In this document: positions 33,300 to 43,489 of the stretch, piece after piece | Layout: every line of letters starts with the position of its first letter | Numbering within the stretch: the stretch's first letter is position 1 | Origin: Nephrocerus scutellatus | Lineage: Eukaryota; Arthropoda; Insecta; Diptera; Pipunculidae | Direction of reading: 5' to 3' | Length of the DNA stretch: 64,000 nt | NCBI GenBank assembly: GCA_947095585.1 | Contig: OX352762.1 | Span: 51,477,843-51,541,842, forward strand | Notes under the pieces: model-generated | What the model was told of the DNA's origin: nothing | Seen by the model: only the letters and a program-made list of their open reading frames with translations | Databases searched by the model: none | Program-made: the position numbers and the translations under genes

Positions 33300-34650
33300 G
33301 CACATAGCTCAAACCTTGCTAGTTAAACTTGTTTCACATGGGCCACCTTGGTTTTTGCCGCGATGATGCATATTGTCGTGGAACCGTAATTAATCACCTT
33401 CTGATATACCACTGCTGCATAGGCTGACTCTGGTGCGTCTGCAAACACATGTATCTCTATTCGAGAGTATTCTAATTGTCGCGTCCATCTTGGAATTCTT
33501 ACTTTTTCAAGCGTCACCAGCCTCGTTTTGAATTTGTTCCACTCGATATGAATTCTCATTGGCACCTTTTCGTCCCATTCGATACCCAACAGCCAAAGGC
33601 GCTGAATGATAATCTCCGCCTTGATTGTTATTGGTGATAACCAGCCAAAGGGGTCGAAAATTTTTCCAGCATCACTTAGTACTGCTCGTTTGGTGCCCTT
33701 AGTGCTGAAAGACGAAAGATTGACCTTACATCGGAATTCGTCGGTCCTCGGACAGCATTTTATTCCCAAAATGCTGAATGAAGTGTCATTATTAAAGTTA
33801 TGTTCTGGTTCCATTTCAATTACTTCTCTTGGTAGTGCCTTTAAGAACTTTGGACTGTTTGATGTCTATTTGCGTAGGCTAAATCCACCGTTGTGAAGTA
33901 GCTGTGTCAGTTCTTGCTGAATACTAAGACAATCCCTTACTGAATTTTCACCGCTGAGAAAAGCATCTACGTAGAATCCTTCAAGTACGGATTGCCCGCG
34001 GATATCGTTGTTTTTCATCTTCAGCTAGCTGGCACAGAGTCTTTATTGCCAGATAGGGTGCTGATGCTGTTCCGTAGGTGACGGTTTTGAGAGCGTACTC
34101 CTTGATTTGACTTTTGGGATTAGCTCTCCACAAGATGCGTTACAAATTTTGATCACGGTATCGACTAAAATTTGCCTCTCGATGTCAGCTGTGAACACGA
34201 CGAAAAAATTTTCGCAAATTTTTTTTCTGCATACATACCCGTTGTACTATGAACCTCTTCTACTAGCTCCCAAAATTTCTTTAACTGGTCATCTTCACTG
34301 CAAATGCTGACACATGAGGTGATAATGTTAACTTGCGCCTGCTTCCGTGTGTTTGGGGTCATGATTGGTCCTGATAGTATCCATCCGAACATTGTGTTCT
34401 GCGCCATTGGAGTATTCACAGGACCCTTGACTAATCCATGTAGTAGGAATTGCGGCAAAATGACTGATCCCATTAGCAAATCAATTTCTATTGGTTGCGA
34501 GTACCATGAGTCCGCCAGCTTTAAACCTTGGATGTGTAGCCAATCATTTGTATTGTTGTCCAGGCATTTTTAATGTAATAGCAGGCAGTACTAGAGCCTT
34601 TACCTTCAAGTTGACTTTTTCATCGTGAATTGATTGATTCTTCTATAAGT
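33300..34650 (-). pseudogene. BEL2 pol: protease-RT linker, RT and RNase H
   Basis: The linker block (34479-34165) has LPQFLLHGLVKGPVNTPMAQ and FGWILSGPI, characteristic of BEL/Pao before RT. The RT palm has SAPYLAIKTLCQLA near 34060 and a catalytic box read as FYVDAFLSGE at about 33980-33960, so the second Asp of YVDD is Ala. The RT-RNase H connection (33814-33323) has AVLSDAGKIFDPFGWLSPIT, WLLGIEWDEKVP and FADAPESAYAAVVYQ. Frameshifts separate the segments. The catalytic change alone would abolish RT activity. Confidence 0.85.
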
Positions 34651-34830
34651 CTCCATTAGTCCTGGCTATTACGCCTACGACTTAAACTTTTGGCAGTTTC
34701 CTGCACCCAAGGTGGGATTCCAATGAAGTGGATCCTAAGAATACTTTTAGAGTTTAAAGCTCGCAAGCCCAATAAAACGCCGTGGGTATCGGTTGGATGT
34801 ATGGAAATTATATATGTATTTTTCTTATAT

Positions 34831-35445
34831 ACAGGGTGTACCAGAATTCGTGGCGCAAACGAAGCAGGGTGATAGCGGAGGTCATTTCCAATAAAAATAG
34901 CCAAATGAAGTTTTATCGAATTGTTGATGGTTAAAAAGTTATTCCATTTTTAGTATTTTTGGGTAAAATCGCATACGCCGCCACTAAAAAATTAATTTAA
35001 AAAAAACCAACAGATCTTTTGTTTATCTTTATTTTTTAATATGATCTGGAAGAGTGTGCCCTTCCAATAAAGTCATTTTTATAAACTTTATTATCTTCTG
35101 TCAAATTAAAACAATAGTTTTGTGATGTCTTTTTGTTTCCCAAAATTTTTTGATTGATTTTTTAATTAGCGCTGGTGGAAAAATAATGTACTACAGAAAG
35201 TTGACCAACTATCAAAAAGACTTTTGACATTAATGCAGATTCTTAAATGGTATCACGCATAGGAATATTCAAAACAGAATGGCTTTTATCAATTGTTTTG
35301 TGGTGTACGTAGACTTTTAAAACAGAAATACGTACTTTTGACCTTACATTACTTCACACCCTGTAACTCTCGAACGCCTCTAGCTAAAAGGTCACCGTTG
35401 GTTTTTTTGGAAACGAAATTAAATTTTTAAGGTCAAACTTTATAC
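34831..35445 (+). mobile_element. Fragment of another AGGGTGT-ended DNA element
   Basis: The left edge reads TATATACAGGGTGTACCAGA, resembling the terminus of the host element at 28363. The right 109 bp (35337-35445) are the same as part of 28493-28615. The right end abuts the RTE fragment without a recognisable terminus. It sits in the gap between BEL2 protease and RT. Confidence 0.55.
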
Positions 35446-36069
35446 ATTTTCGGTCCTTTCTCTCTGTACCGTTCCAGTTCACGGACGAGATTCTTCTCCC
35501 AAGCTGCTTTCTTTCGCCGGTGAACTGTTTTTTCATAATTCTGAGCTCTTTATATTCATCTTCGCGTGCCCGCGTTCTATGAGATTTTGTGCATTGCTCG
35601 GTACGCAACATTCTTACGTTCAGTCGCTAGCTTACATTCGTCATCGAACCAGTCGTTTCGATCTCTACGACTACTGCCTAAGATGGAGTCAGCAGTACTA
35701 ATGATAGTATTTTTAACGCGTGTCCATTTCTCTTCTACGCCCGACATCTCAGCCCCAGGACTTACTCTCCCTGCATTTAGGGCGAGTCCTATCGCTTGAC
35801 CGTAGTTGTTTCTGGTCTCTTCATTGCGAAGGACAGCGGTGTTGACTCGAATCTGATTCGCGGATGCTGTCTTTCGTGATGATGCAATCCGCGCTCGGAT
35901 ACCAACAAGATAGTGGTCCGAGTCGAAGTTGGCACCTCGGTACGTTCGTACCGTCATCAGGTTCGGGTTGTGACGGCGGTCTATGAAAACGTGGTCTATC
36001 TGGTTGCGAGTGGCTCCATCGGGGGATACCCAGGTGGCTTTGTGGATATTTTCACACGCAAACCTTGTA

Positions 36070-38513
36070 CAGTAATCCCCCGATTTACGAAGGCTCGTTT
36101 TACAAAATTTCGAAGTTACGAACATCATTCGTAAAGTACAAATTTCGTTATACGAATGAAAAATTCGCTATTACGAACAATGTTTAAAATTTAATTTGGG
36201 AAATCCCCTAAAATAATAAATTAAGTTCTATCATTCCTTGAAGGGGAAATCCCCTAAAATAATAAATTAATGTCGATTTTTTTTTTGTTTTTGAAATCTG
36301 CCATCGATCGTAGTTTTTTCTCGAAAAAACTAACACGAAAGCCGAGAAATTAGTTGCATGTGTTGTTGTTGCAGTTAATGAAAAGAGGGGTAAATCTCCC
36401 AAAATATCAAGATCTGTTTGAGGGGAAATCCAATCTACGGTTTTTGGTTTTGGTTTATTGGAATAAACGAACAACTTGACAGCCAAAAAATCAATCTACG
36501 GCAGATTTAAAAAAAAAAACACGACATTAGTTCTATCATAGGGGAAATCCCCTTAAATAATAAATTACGTTCTATCATTCATTGATATGTAGTTTCTTTA
36601 GTGCAATTTGATTACTGTTTAAGTGAAGTCTATTAATTATTTAGCGTTGGTGGTTAATCAGTAAAGTCTATTATTGTTGGTGGTATATTAAGTGAAAATT
36701 AATTTTGCTATAAAAATGTCTGGTAAACGAACAGGAACTACGGATCACGCCACTAGTGCAAAAAAGATCCGTAAAGCGATTACATTGTAGGTAAAGCTTG
36801 ATGTTTTAAGACGGCTCGGAGCAGGTGAGAAAAATAATGAAATAGGAAAAGCTTTAGTCCTCGCTGCTTCAACTGTTTGTACAATCAAGAACAACCAAGA
36901 TAAAATAAAAAGTAGTGTACAAAGAGTAACATCTTTGACGGCAAAAAATGTTTCAAAACAAAGAAGTGTGGTGATGGAAGTTATGGAACGAATGCTTAGT
37001 GTGTGGATAGACCATCAATCCCAACGAAATATTGCGATAAGCACAACTATTATTCAAGAAAAAGCCAGAAGCCTTCACCAGTATTTAATAATGAAAAATG
37101 GCGAGGGATCTGTTTTGGAAAAGAATGCCATCTAGAACATTCATTTCCATACAAGAAAAGTCTGCGTCAGGATTAAAGGCAGCTAAAGACCGTATAACGG
37201 TTTTGTTGGGAGTGAATGCTGCAGGTGATAATAAGTTAAAGCCTATGCTTATTTATCATTCTGAAAATCCACGAGCCTTCAAAGGTTCCAACAAATCAAA
37301 GCTTGGTGTTATTTGGCGGTCAAATAAAAAAGGATGGATGACAGCACATCTTTTTGAAGACTGGTTGAATAATTACTACTCCTATACTCCAACCAATGGA
37401 TCAGGGTGTAATTGCTAATTTTAAGGCCTATTATTTGCGCCGCGTTTTCAAGGATCTTATCAAATATGTTGATGGTCCAAATCAGACAACAATTACACAA
37501 TTTTGGAAGCAATTTAATATAATGAATGCTGTTGATAACATTTAAAAATCTTGGGATGAAGTTCAAGAAACTGCTATGAATGGAGTGTGGAAAATATTAT
37601 GGCCCGAATGCACTAATGATTTCGGTAGTTCACTACAAAACATTCAAGAAATTCATAATGAAATTGTCGGTTTGGCACATGAAGTCTGTATGGATGAAGT
37701 AGACAATGAATATGTGGTAAAAGTTCTTGGATCGGAGCAGGAAGATGTTTCAAATGAAGAATTAATAACAATACTTGAAGGACGCGCAGATTCAGAAAAT
37801 TCGGAAAGTGTTACGCACTGTGAAAGTTCTCGTAATTTGACAACACAAAAAATGGCAAAGGCGTTTTCTCTTATCCGGGAAGGTATGGATATATTTTCGG
37901 AAAACGATCCTTCTCCAGAAAGAAGTCTTAAGGTTTCTAGAGAAATCGAAAATTCACTTCTTTGTTATACGCAATTATATAATGATAAAAAAAAATCTGC
38001 AAAGCAAACTTCAATAGTTTCTTATTTTTCTAAATGTTGCAGCTCCTAATATTCAAAAACCTGTAGAATCTATTTCAGGTGCCAGTTCGGATACACCATC
38101 ATCTACGTATTTAGACGAGAGCTCATACGACACATCAGAATAAAAATAACATTTAAAAATTAATATATTTTTCTTAATACATATGTAATGTTAAATTTTC
38201 TTTTTTAATGAATGTAATTTTTATTTTATTTTTATTAAATTATTAAATTATTTTTCTTTTATTTTCTTATCACATTGTTTTAAATGTTTCTAAAAATAGG
38301 GTTTCGTATAACGAACATTTTGGGTACGCATCTATGTATTTTTAATACAAACTTATACTAATATATAACTCGTTTTACGAATATTTTCAATCTCTGGAAC
38401 GTATCTATTTTTTTTCAATAGAATGCCGTACTAATATTGGGCTCGCTATACGAATTTCGATATACGTACAATTTTCACAGAACGTATTCTGTTCGTAAAT
38501 CGGGGGATTACTG
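36070..38513 (+). mobile_element. pogo/Tigger DNA transposon, defective
   Basis: Perfect 22-bp TIRs at 36070-36091 and 38492-38513 begin CAGTAATCCCCCGATTTACG and are flanked by TA at 36068-36069 and 38514-38515. The RTE endonuclease frame resumes exactly across it. Length is 2,444 bp. TIR sequence, TA duplication and transposase type all fit the pogo/Tigger branch of Tc1/mariner. Confidence 0.95.
36716..38049 (+). pseudogene. Tigger transposase (TIGD1-like), broken
   Basis: The transposase would bind its TIRs and cut and paste the element. It starts MSGKRTGTTDHATSAKKIRK, and codon 25 is TAG (36788). The psq/CENP-B-type helix-turn-helix follows (VKLDVLRRLGAGEKNNEIGK, IIQEKARSLHQYL). A deletion then removes the rest of the DNA-binding region and the first catalytic Asp, joining to FWKRMPSRTFIS and LKPMLIYHSENPRAFKGSNK. 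A second deletion removes the DNAP-type second Asp segment. QPMDQGVIANFKAYYL and the acidic C-terminus (37576-38049) follow. This copy cannot encode an active DDE domain. Confidence 0.92.
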
Positions 38514-39189
38514 TACTCGCAACGACCAAATTATTGCTTGCTGCCATCTCTATGACTCGTTGTCCATTGTCATTAGTGTTCTCGTGTAAGCTATGGGTGC
38601 CAATGTACTGCCTGAATACTGGCTCCCTACCTATTTTAGCATTCATATCCCCCAGAATGATTTTTACATCATACTGAGGGCAGGCATGGAGTTCCCGTTC
38701 GACTGATTCAAAGAATTCTTCTTTTTTATCATCTGGGAAGTCCTCTGTAGGTGCGTGAAAGTTTATGAGGCTTATGTTTTTATATTTGTCCCGCACGCGA
38801 AGGGTGCATTGCCGTTCATTTATTGCTTTAAAGCCGATAACGGTGGGTTTCATTCTTTTGCTGACTAGAAACCCCACCCCGAGCACATGATGTCTTGCAT
38901 GACTGCTGTAATATATGTCATATTCTGATTTTTGTAAGACACCATTCCCTGTCCACCGCATCTCCTGGATTGCTGTTATGTCAGCCTTATATTTAGACAG
39001 GGTATCGGCCAGCTGCTGTGCAGCTCGAGCTCTATACAGTGAGCGTACGTTCCATGGGAAAATTCTTAAATCGTTTAGCCGTTTTCGTTGCCGTGGTCGT
39101 CGTCGTTCATCAGTGTATCCGAGACTGATTTTGGGGGTTCCGTAATAATCGGGACTATAGGACTCAAGAATTCGATCTAACCTTGAATA

Positions 39190-39474
39190 CTACGTGAGCG
39201 CTGGTACGCTCCCTTCACAATGCCCGTTTATTCCATTGACCATTGAATGGTATTTGGTCATCGGCACCCGAATTTGTCGAGCTAGTTTTTCCGTCACGAC
39301 ACATGATTGAGACCCTTGGTCAATTAGAGCTCGCGTCAGCTTGAATTGTCCCTTAACACATATGTTCACCATGGCCTTGGCAAGTAATACTATCTCTTCG
39401 TCATTTGTAGTAGCTGCGGTAGCAAATCCCGTCGTTGTTATCTTTGTTGATGACTTCTTGGCCTCGGGTCTCAC
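39190..39474 (-). pseudogene. BEL2 aspartic protease
   Basis: The minus frame contains NICVKGQFKLTRALIDQGSQ then SCVVTEKLARQI. BEL/Pao proteases show a D-x-G-S-Q motif; here it is DQGSQ. It lies directly after Gag. The frame is open for 94 aa but the C-terminal part is cut by the nested insertion at about 39150-39185. Confidence 0.8.
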
Positions 39475-39484
39475 TGGAATTTCT

Positions 39485-41037
39485 CCTTGTGGGACGTGAA
39501 GTAACGAATTATGCTGCCTTGTACATATTTTGCATCATTTTTTCGTCGGACACTCCTTTGCATCATGTTCATCGCGCAAGCAATTAAAACACAGCTTCGA
39601 TCTTCGAACAAAATCCTTTCGGCTTTTTACGTTCATGTTCAAAAACTGTTTGCAGCTGAATAAATAAAGAGATTCGCTGCAAAGTATGCACCTTGGTCGT
39701 AAAGTTGTCGTCAAATAGCTTTTAGAAACTGTTGACTTTTCACGGTTGAGTTCGCGACTGCCTTCCAACCCTCTGAATCTACTTTCGATAAAATCGAAAA
39801 ATTCACTTAGTTTTGGAATTTCTGTTGAATTTCCTCTTGATTGTTGATATGATTTCCTGATTTCAGGGTCAAGTTTTGGTAGCACCAACTGAATGACTAG
39901 CGGATCCCAGGAGCTTACATCGACTTCCAAATTCTCAATGCCATACAGGACTTCCCTTGATGTGTCCATGTGTTTTGTAAGTCAAATGCACTATCATTTC
40001 TAACTGTTTAAGTGTAAGCTAAGTCTGAATGTAATTGTTGGCTAATGCTGCTGAATTTTGGAACCGCTTTCGAAGCAGTTCTACCGCCGTTGCATAGTTG
40101 GTTGACGTTGGTGACTGATGGTTCACAATTCTCGCTGCTTCTCCACGAAGATTTCCCTTTAGGTATTGTATCCGTTCGACATCATCTAATGACTCGTTCT
40201 GGTGCACTACTTGCTCAAATAGCTCCCAAAATGGTGTCCATTCCTCATACCTTCCGCTGAATGTTGGTATGACAATGGTTGGAAGTTTGATTTGTTGATT
40301 CATTGTACCACGTGGTGACACGGGATGTGCTTGGTGCTGAATTTGATCTGCCTCCCTGATCTGAATGTATGCCTCTTGATACATTTCCCCCAACTTTATG
40401 AATTCGCTGTGGTCACGTAATCCAGATCATGCTCCGAGTCGTCTAGTGATGACATGATTTCCTCGTTCATCGCAGCCAGCTTTGTACAGCATTCTCTTAA
40501 TTGATCCAACTTAAACCCAAGGTAGGCTGAATTCTTTGTAAGGTCTAAGCTGTCAATTATTCGAAGGAGATTATTTTTGATAAGATTTAACCTGATAAAT
40601 CTTCCCGAGCCCCTTGTAATGTGTGCCGCCTCTCTCTTTTCTTCTGAAATTACTGCACTCTGAATCAGAATTGGCTCGGCTGCTCCTGAGGTAGACGCCT
40701 GACCGCCTACATCTGTTGTTGCGGCAAAAGGCTGCAACTTCCTTCTGGTCTCCAATTTTGTCTTGATGGTGTCCTTGATATCTAAATATCTTACCTCGAA
40801 CTGGCTGAAGTATCTTTTCGTGAAGTACTCATGTTGCGGATTTGCCTTCCTTTGCTCTTCCAAGTACCCATTATTGATCTGGAAGTCAACCCAGAATTTT
40901 TCCAGGTCCTCCAGCCTCTTCCTTAGGTACTCTGGGGTGTATCGGGACTCCCCATCCTTCTTGAAGTTGGTCCATAATCAATGCAACTCCTCCGTGATTC
41001 TCGTTTGTTCCAACGCGATGTCCTCGAATTCACCCAT
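39485..41037 (-). pseudogene. BEL2 Gag polyprotein
   Basis: Starts at 41037 (MGEFEDIALEQTRITEELH), about 80 nt after the PBS, with a stop soon after and a frameshift near 40395. The N-terminal region has WVDFQINNGYLEEQRKANPQ and HEYFTKRYFSQFE. The capsid-like core (40393-40019) has KLPTIVIPTFSGRYEEW, RIQYLKGNLRGEAARIVNHQ. Near the C-terminus, zinc-knuckle-type CFNCLRDEHDAKEC fits C-x2-C-x4-H-x4-C. It builds the particle. It aligns by eye with BEL1 Gag at 8480-9930, but the two are clearly different families of BEL/Pao. Confidence 0.88.
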
Positions 41038-41118
41038 TTTTGTTGGTTGTAATGTGACTTACTAAAAGGACCTTTGCCTTTACTGATTAAAAACTGTTGT
41101 TTAAAGTTTTCCGGATAA

Positions 41119-41135
41119 TCCGGCTCGAAGGACCA
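41119..41135 (-). promoter_or_regulatory. BEL2 primer-binding site
   Basis: Minus-strand TGGTCCTTCGAGCCGGA starts immediately after the 5' LTR. It is the kind of PBS used by roo/BEL elements. Confidence 0.85.
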
Positions 41136-41607
41136 TGTAAATCCTTCCCCTTTAGGATTTGTTAAACTGACAACAACCTTACCACTGCTGGGGGGATAGT
41201 TGTAAATTTTTGCTAATTAAAAAGACGGTTATTTGCTTTTGTAAACTGAATCCCTTTCTCATTTATTTATTTTATATTTATACATTATTTTGGCTTACTA
41301 CTTAAAAAGCATTACAACAGTAATGTTGACATACTGTTGGAAACGCTTACTAATTTAAACTTATTGCTAATATGCAATTGCTTGTCTGCTGATTGTGAAG
41401 AAAGAGCAATGGCATTAATGTGGGTTACTGGTACGCTCGATGTAAGTGTAATTGTGCAATTGCTGATGTTGATTTTTGTAGTCGATACATTCGAGTTGAA
41501 TGTATAGTGCAATTGTGCAATTGCTGATGTTGCTTTTTGTTGCCGATACATTGCTCGATGCATCGTGCAATTGTGCAATTGCTTTGTTGTTGTTGATACA
41601 CTCAACA
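41136..41607 (-). repeat. BEL2 5' LTR
   Basis: 472 bp, minus-strand start TGTTGAGTGTATCAACAACA, end TTTACA before the PBS. It shares GCAATTGCACAATTGCAC-rich U3 with the 3' LTR. Confidence 0.9.
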
Positions 41608-41892
41608 TCCTGTGTCCATTCGATGTTGTAAAATTGACTCACTAAATTAGGTCCTTCTTGGTAAGTCCTTTTGAAGCAGATTATGCAGGAACACTGAAAT
41701 GTCATGCAACTCTTGCTATACTTAGTACTTGTCAAAAAAATGTATCCAAGAGCATTTCACGAAATAATCGTGTTTGTAAATACAATTTAAATTTTTTTTT
41801 TGAATTTGATGACCATCACATCAAAATCGCATTAAAACGCTACGTACACCGCAGGGGGTGAAAGTATTTGCCACCTTAACGGATACACCCTG

Positions 41893-42784
41893 TATAAGAT
41901 ATAAGATATTGTGAGGAAATCTAGGCTTTTTAAAAACTTTCTTTTAACTTGACTTGACCCCTTTTAGTCTGTATTTTCAACTTTGGGGTCATTTTTAACC
42001 ACCTTCCACATTACCTAAAGCTGTGAGTTTTGTGAGTGCTAGGTCATATTTTTTATATTCCATTTCGCGTGTGGCCCGTGTGATGGTTTATAATCGCGCC
42101 ATTTCCTCGTTTTTTGAGGTCTTTTTTAACTACCTTTCGCACGACCTAGAGGGCTGAAATTTTGTGAGCAGCTAAATGTCAGGGGCCAATTTTGATATCC
42201 CGCGTATGACGCGTGTAACGAGTCATGTCTGGCGCGTATGACGCGTGTCGCGAGTCGTGTTTGACGCGTGTGAAGGGTGGAGAAAAGAAAATAGCCTCTA
42301 AAGCAGATATTTTGTCTATTATTGCCAAAAATAAATGAATGTGTGTCGTGTATCGATGTATACATAAAAGTTTGTGCCCGAAATACGATTTTTTAAATTT
42401 ACTTGTTTTTTTTCCAATTTGTTTTTTTTTTTTGCAGCGTAAAAAAGAGGTTACTATAATAGCAAGTTAACAAATAGCAATTAAACAAAAATGAATCGCA
42501 ACTCGAATTGCAAACCATGAGGAACAAAATCATTTGAAAATTGATTTTTTAATTTGTTGCGGTAAATTTTGTTGATTTTTTTAGCTTTTTTTAATTTAGC
42601 AATTTTGAACAAAGATATAGAGCATAATTTATACAAATATTGATGGCAAAGATCAAATTGAAGTCGATCATAACTAATTATTGAAGATCAGATTGAAAAT
42701 TCTGAAGAACAAATTAACAAAACTTTGCTTTCAGTAGGCATTTGCATATACAAATCATGTGTAAAATTAAAGTATTAAAATGTT
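41893..42784. other. Unassigned interval with imperfect repeats
   Basis: Two related blocks of about 100 bp (41985-42040 and 42120-42175) share TTTTTAAC, ACCT and TTTTGTGAG phrasing. A GACGCGTGT-rich run at 42195-42275 resembles the array at 53935-54180. No coding domain. Confidence 0.4.
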
Positions 42785-42814
42785 CGTGCATAGGCACGAC
42801 GGGCATTAAACTAG
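42785..42814 (+). mobile_element. Helitron-like 3' terminus (hairpin plus CTAG)
   Basis: CGTGC-ATAG-GCACG forms a hairpin (42785-42798). Twelve bases later comes CTAG (42811-42814) followed by T. Helitrons end in CTRR preceded by a short hairpin and insert between A and T. No RepHel ORF or 5' TC end was identified, so this would be the end of a non-autonomous or truncated element. Confidence 0.5.
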
Positions 42815-42869
42815 TTATTTTTATATATATTTTTTTATATATATAAAGCTATAAAGCTTGGTGCACTAC

Positions 42870-43360
42870 GACCTTGAGATCTATTGCGCATCCCAGATGT
42901 TTACTAACTAATGTGATTGCTTAATTCCTTTATGAAATCAAGTCAATTGGTTTGGCATTGAAGTGTTTTATTCTTTTCCGGGTAAGGGATTCACATATAA
43001 AAAGTATGTGCTCTGATGTTTCTTTCGCCTTAGGCCATATCAATTCATATACCAGACTATTATTCTTAGTGCATGGCGGTTCAGTTTAAGTGCTTTGACT
43101 AATTGATTAGTATTTTACTTTTTGCCCTCTCTCAGCCCAGTCGATGAGATGATTCCCATTCCGCTTCGATTACATTTTTTCCCCACTCTTTGATCTTGTT
43201 TTTAAGATGGCTTTTGGAAGAGGCAATACTGGGCTCGGGATCAGTGAAGACTTCTTCTTCACCTTCTCTGCACAAAGGTCTGCTCGTTTCCTGAAATGTC
43301 TGAGTGACAGGGAGACCATATAAGGGTGATTTTCTTAGTTTTGGCCAGTTCATATATATA
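42870..43360 (-). pseudogene. Decayed LINE C-terminus (RNase H region)
   Basis: The minus frame near 43360-43132 (PLYGLPVTQTFQETSRPLC, WGKNVIEAEWESSHRLG) is followed by a KETSEHILFICESLTRKR block near 43010. This resembles the terminal RNase H or zinc-binding region of R1/I-type LINEs. Strongly decayed. Confidence 0.5.
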
Positions 43361-43489
43361 GTTAGATATCGGTTCTTCTGTACCTTCTTTTGACAAATTC
43401 TAGGATGGATGGGGGATCTGCATTGCGATTGATCGGGAAACTATCAATCAATATCAATAAACAATCAAGTTTGTGATGTAGTGCTTGCT

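Larger units (their letters stand above)
35446..39150 (-). pseudogene. RTE LINE endonuclease domain, split by Tigger
   Basis: Minus-strand endonuclease runs from about 39140 (WNVRSLYRARAAQQLADTLS, ITAIQEMRWTGNGV, LINFHAPTEDFPDD, ILGDMNAKIGREP). It continues to 38516, is interrupted by the Tigger element, and resumes at 36067 with FACENIHKATWVSPDG, NQIDHVFIDRRHN and SDHYLVGIRARI (catalytic SDH). It then enters the linker (EEKWTRVKNTIISTADSI), truncated at 35446. The endonuclease is more complete than in the 5701 copy. 5'- and 3'-truncated; nested in BEL2 between protease and RT. Confidence 0.88.
29224..41607 (-). mobile_element. BEL/Pao (roo-like) provirus BEL2 with env-like ORF
   Basis: LTRs at 41136-41607 (5') and 29224-29705 (3') both run TG...CA on the minus strand. 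They are flanked by TCCTG at 29219-29223 and 41608-41612, a 5-bp target duplication. A PBS follows the 5' LTR and a polypurine tract precedes the 3' LTR. Order on the minus strand is gag, protease, [nested RTE/Tigger block], RT, RNase H, integrase zinc finger, env-like. The integrase core is lost. All ORFs are broken. Confidence 0.93.
28363..41892. mobile_element. TA-flanked DNA element with long inverted repeats, host of the nest
   Basis: The left end begins CAGGGTGTATCCGTTAAGG and the right end is its inverse, each bordered by TA. Similarity continues inward in inverted orientation: ACGTAGCGTTTTAATGCGAT, GTATTTACAAACACGATTAT, GAAATGCTCTTGG, GCATAATCTGCTTCAA on both sides. Without the BEL2 provirus it would be about 1.14 kb and nearly palindromic. 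No transposase is visible. A TA target duplication suggests Tc1/mariner-like origin (inference). The left arm has extra segments, including the 120-bp piece shared with 35337-35445. Confidence 0.75.
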
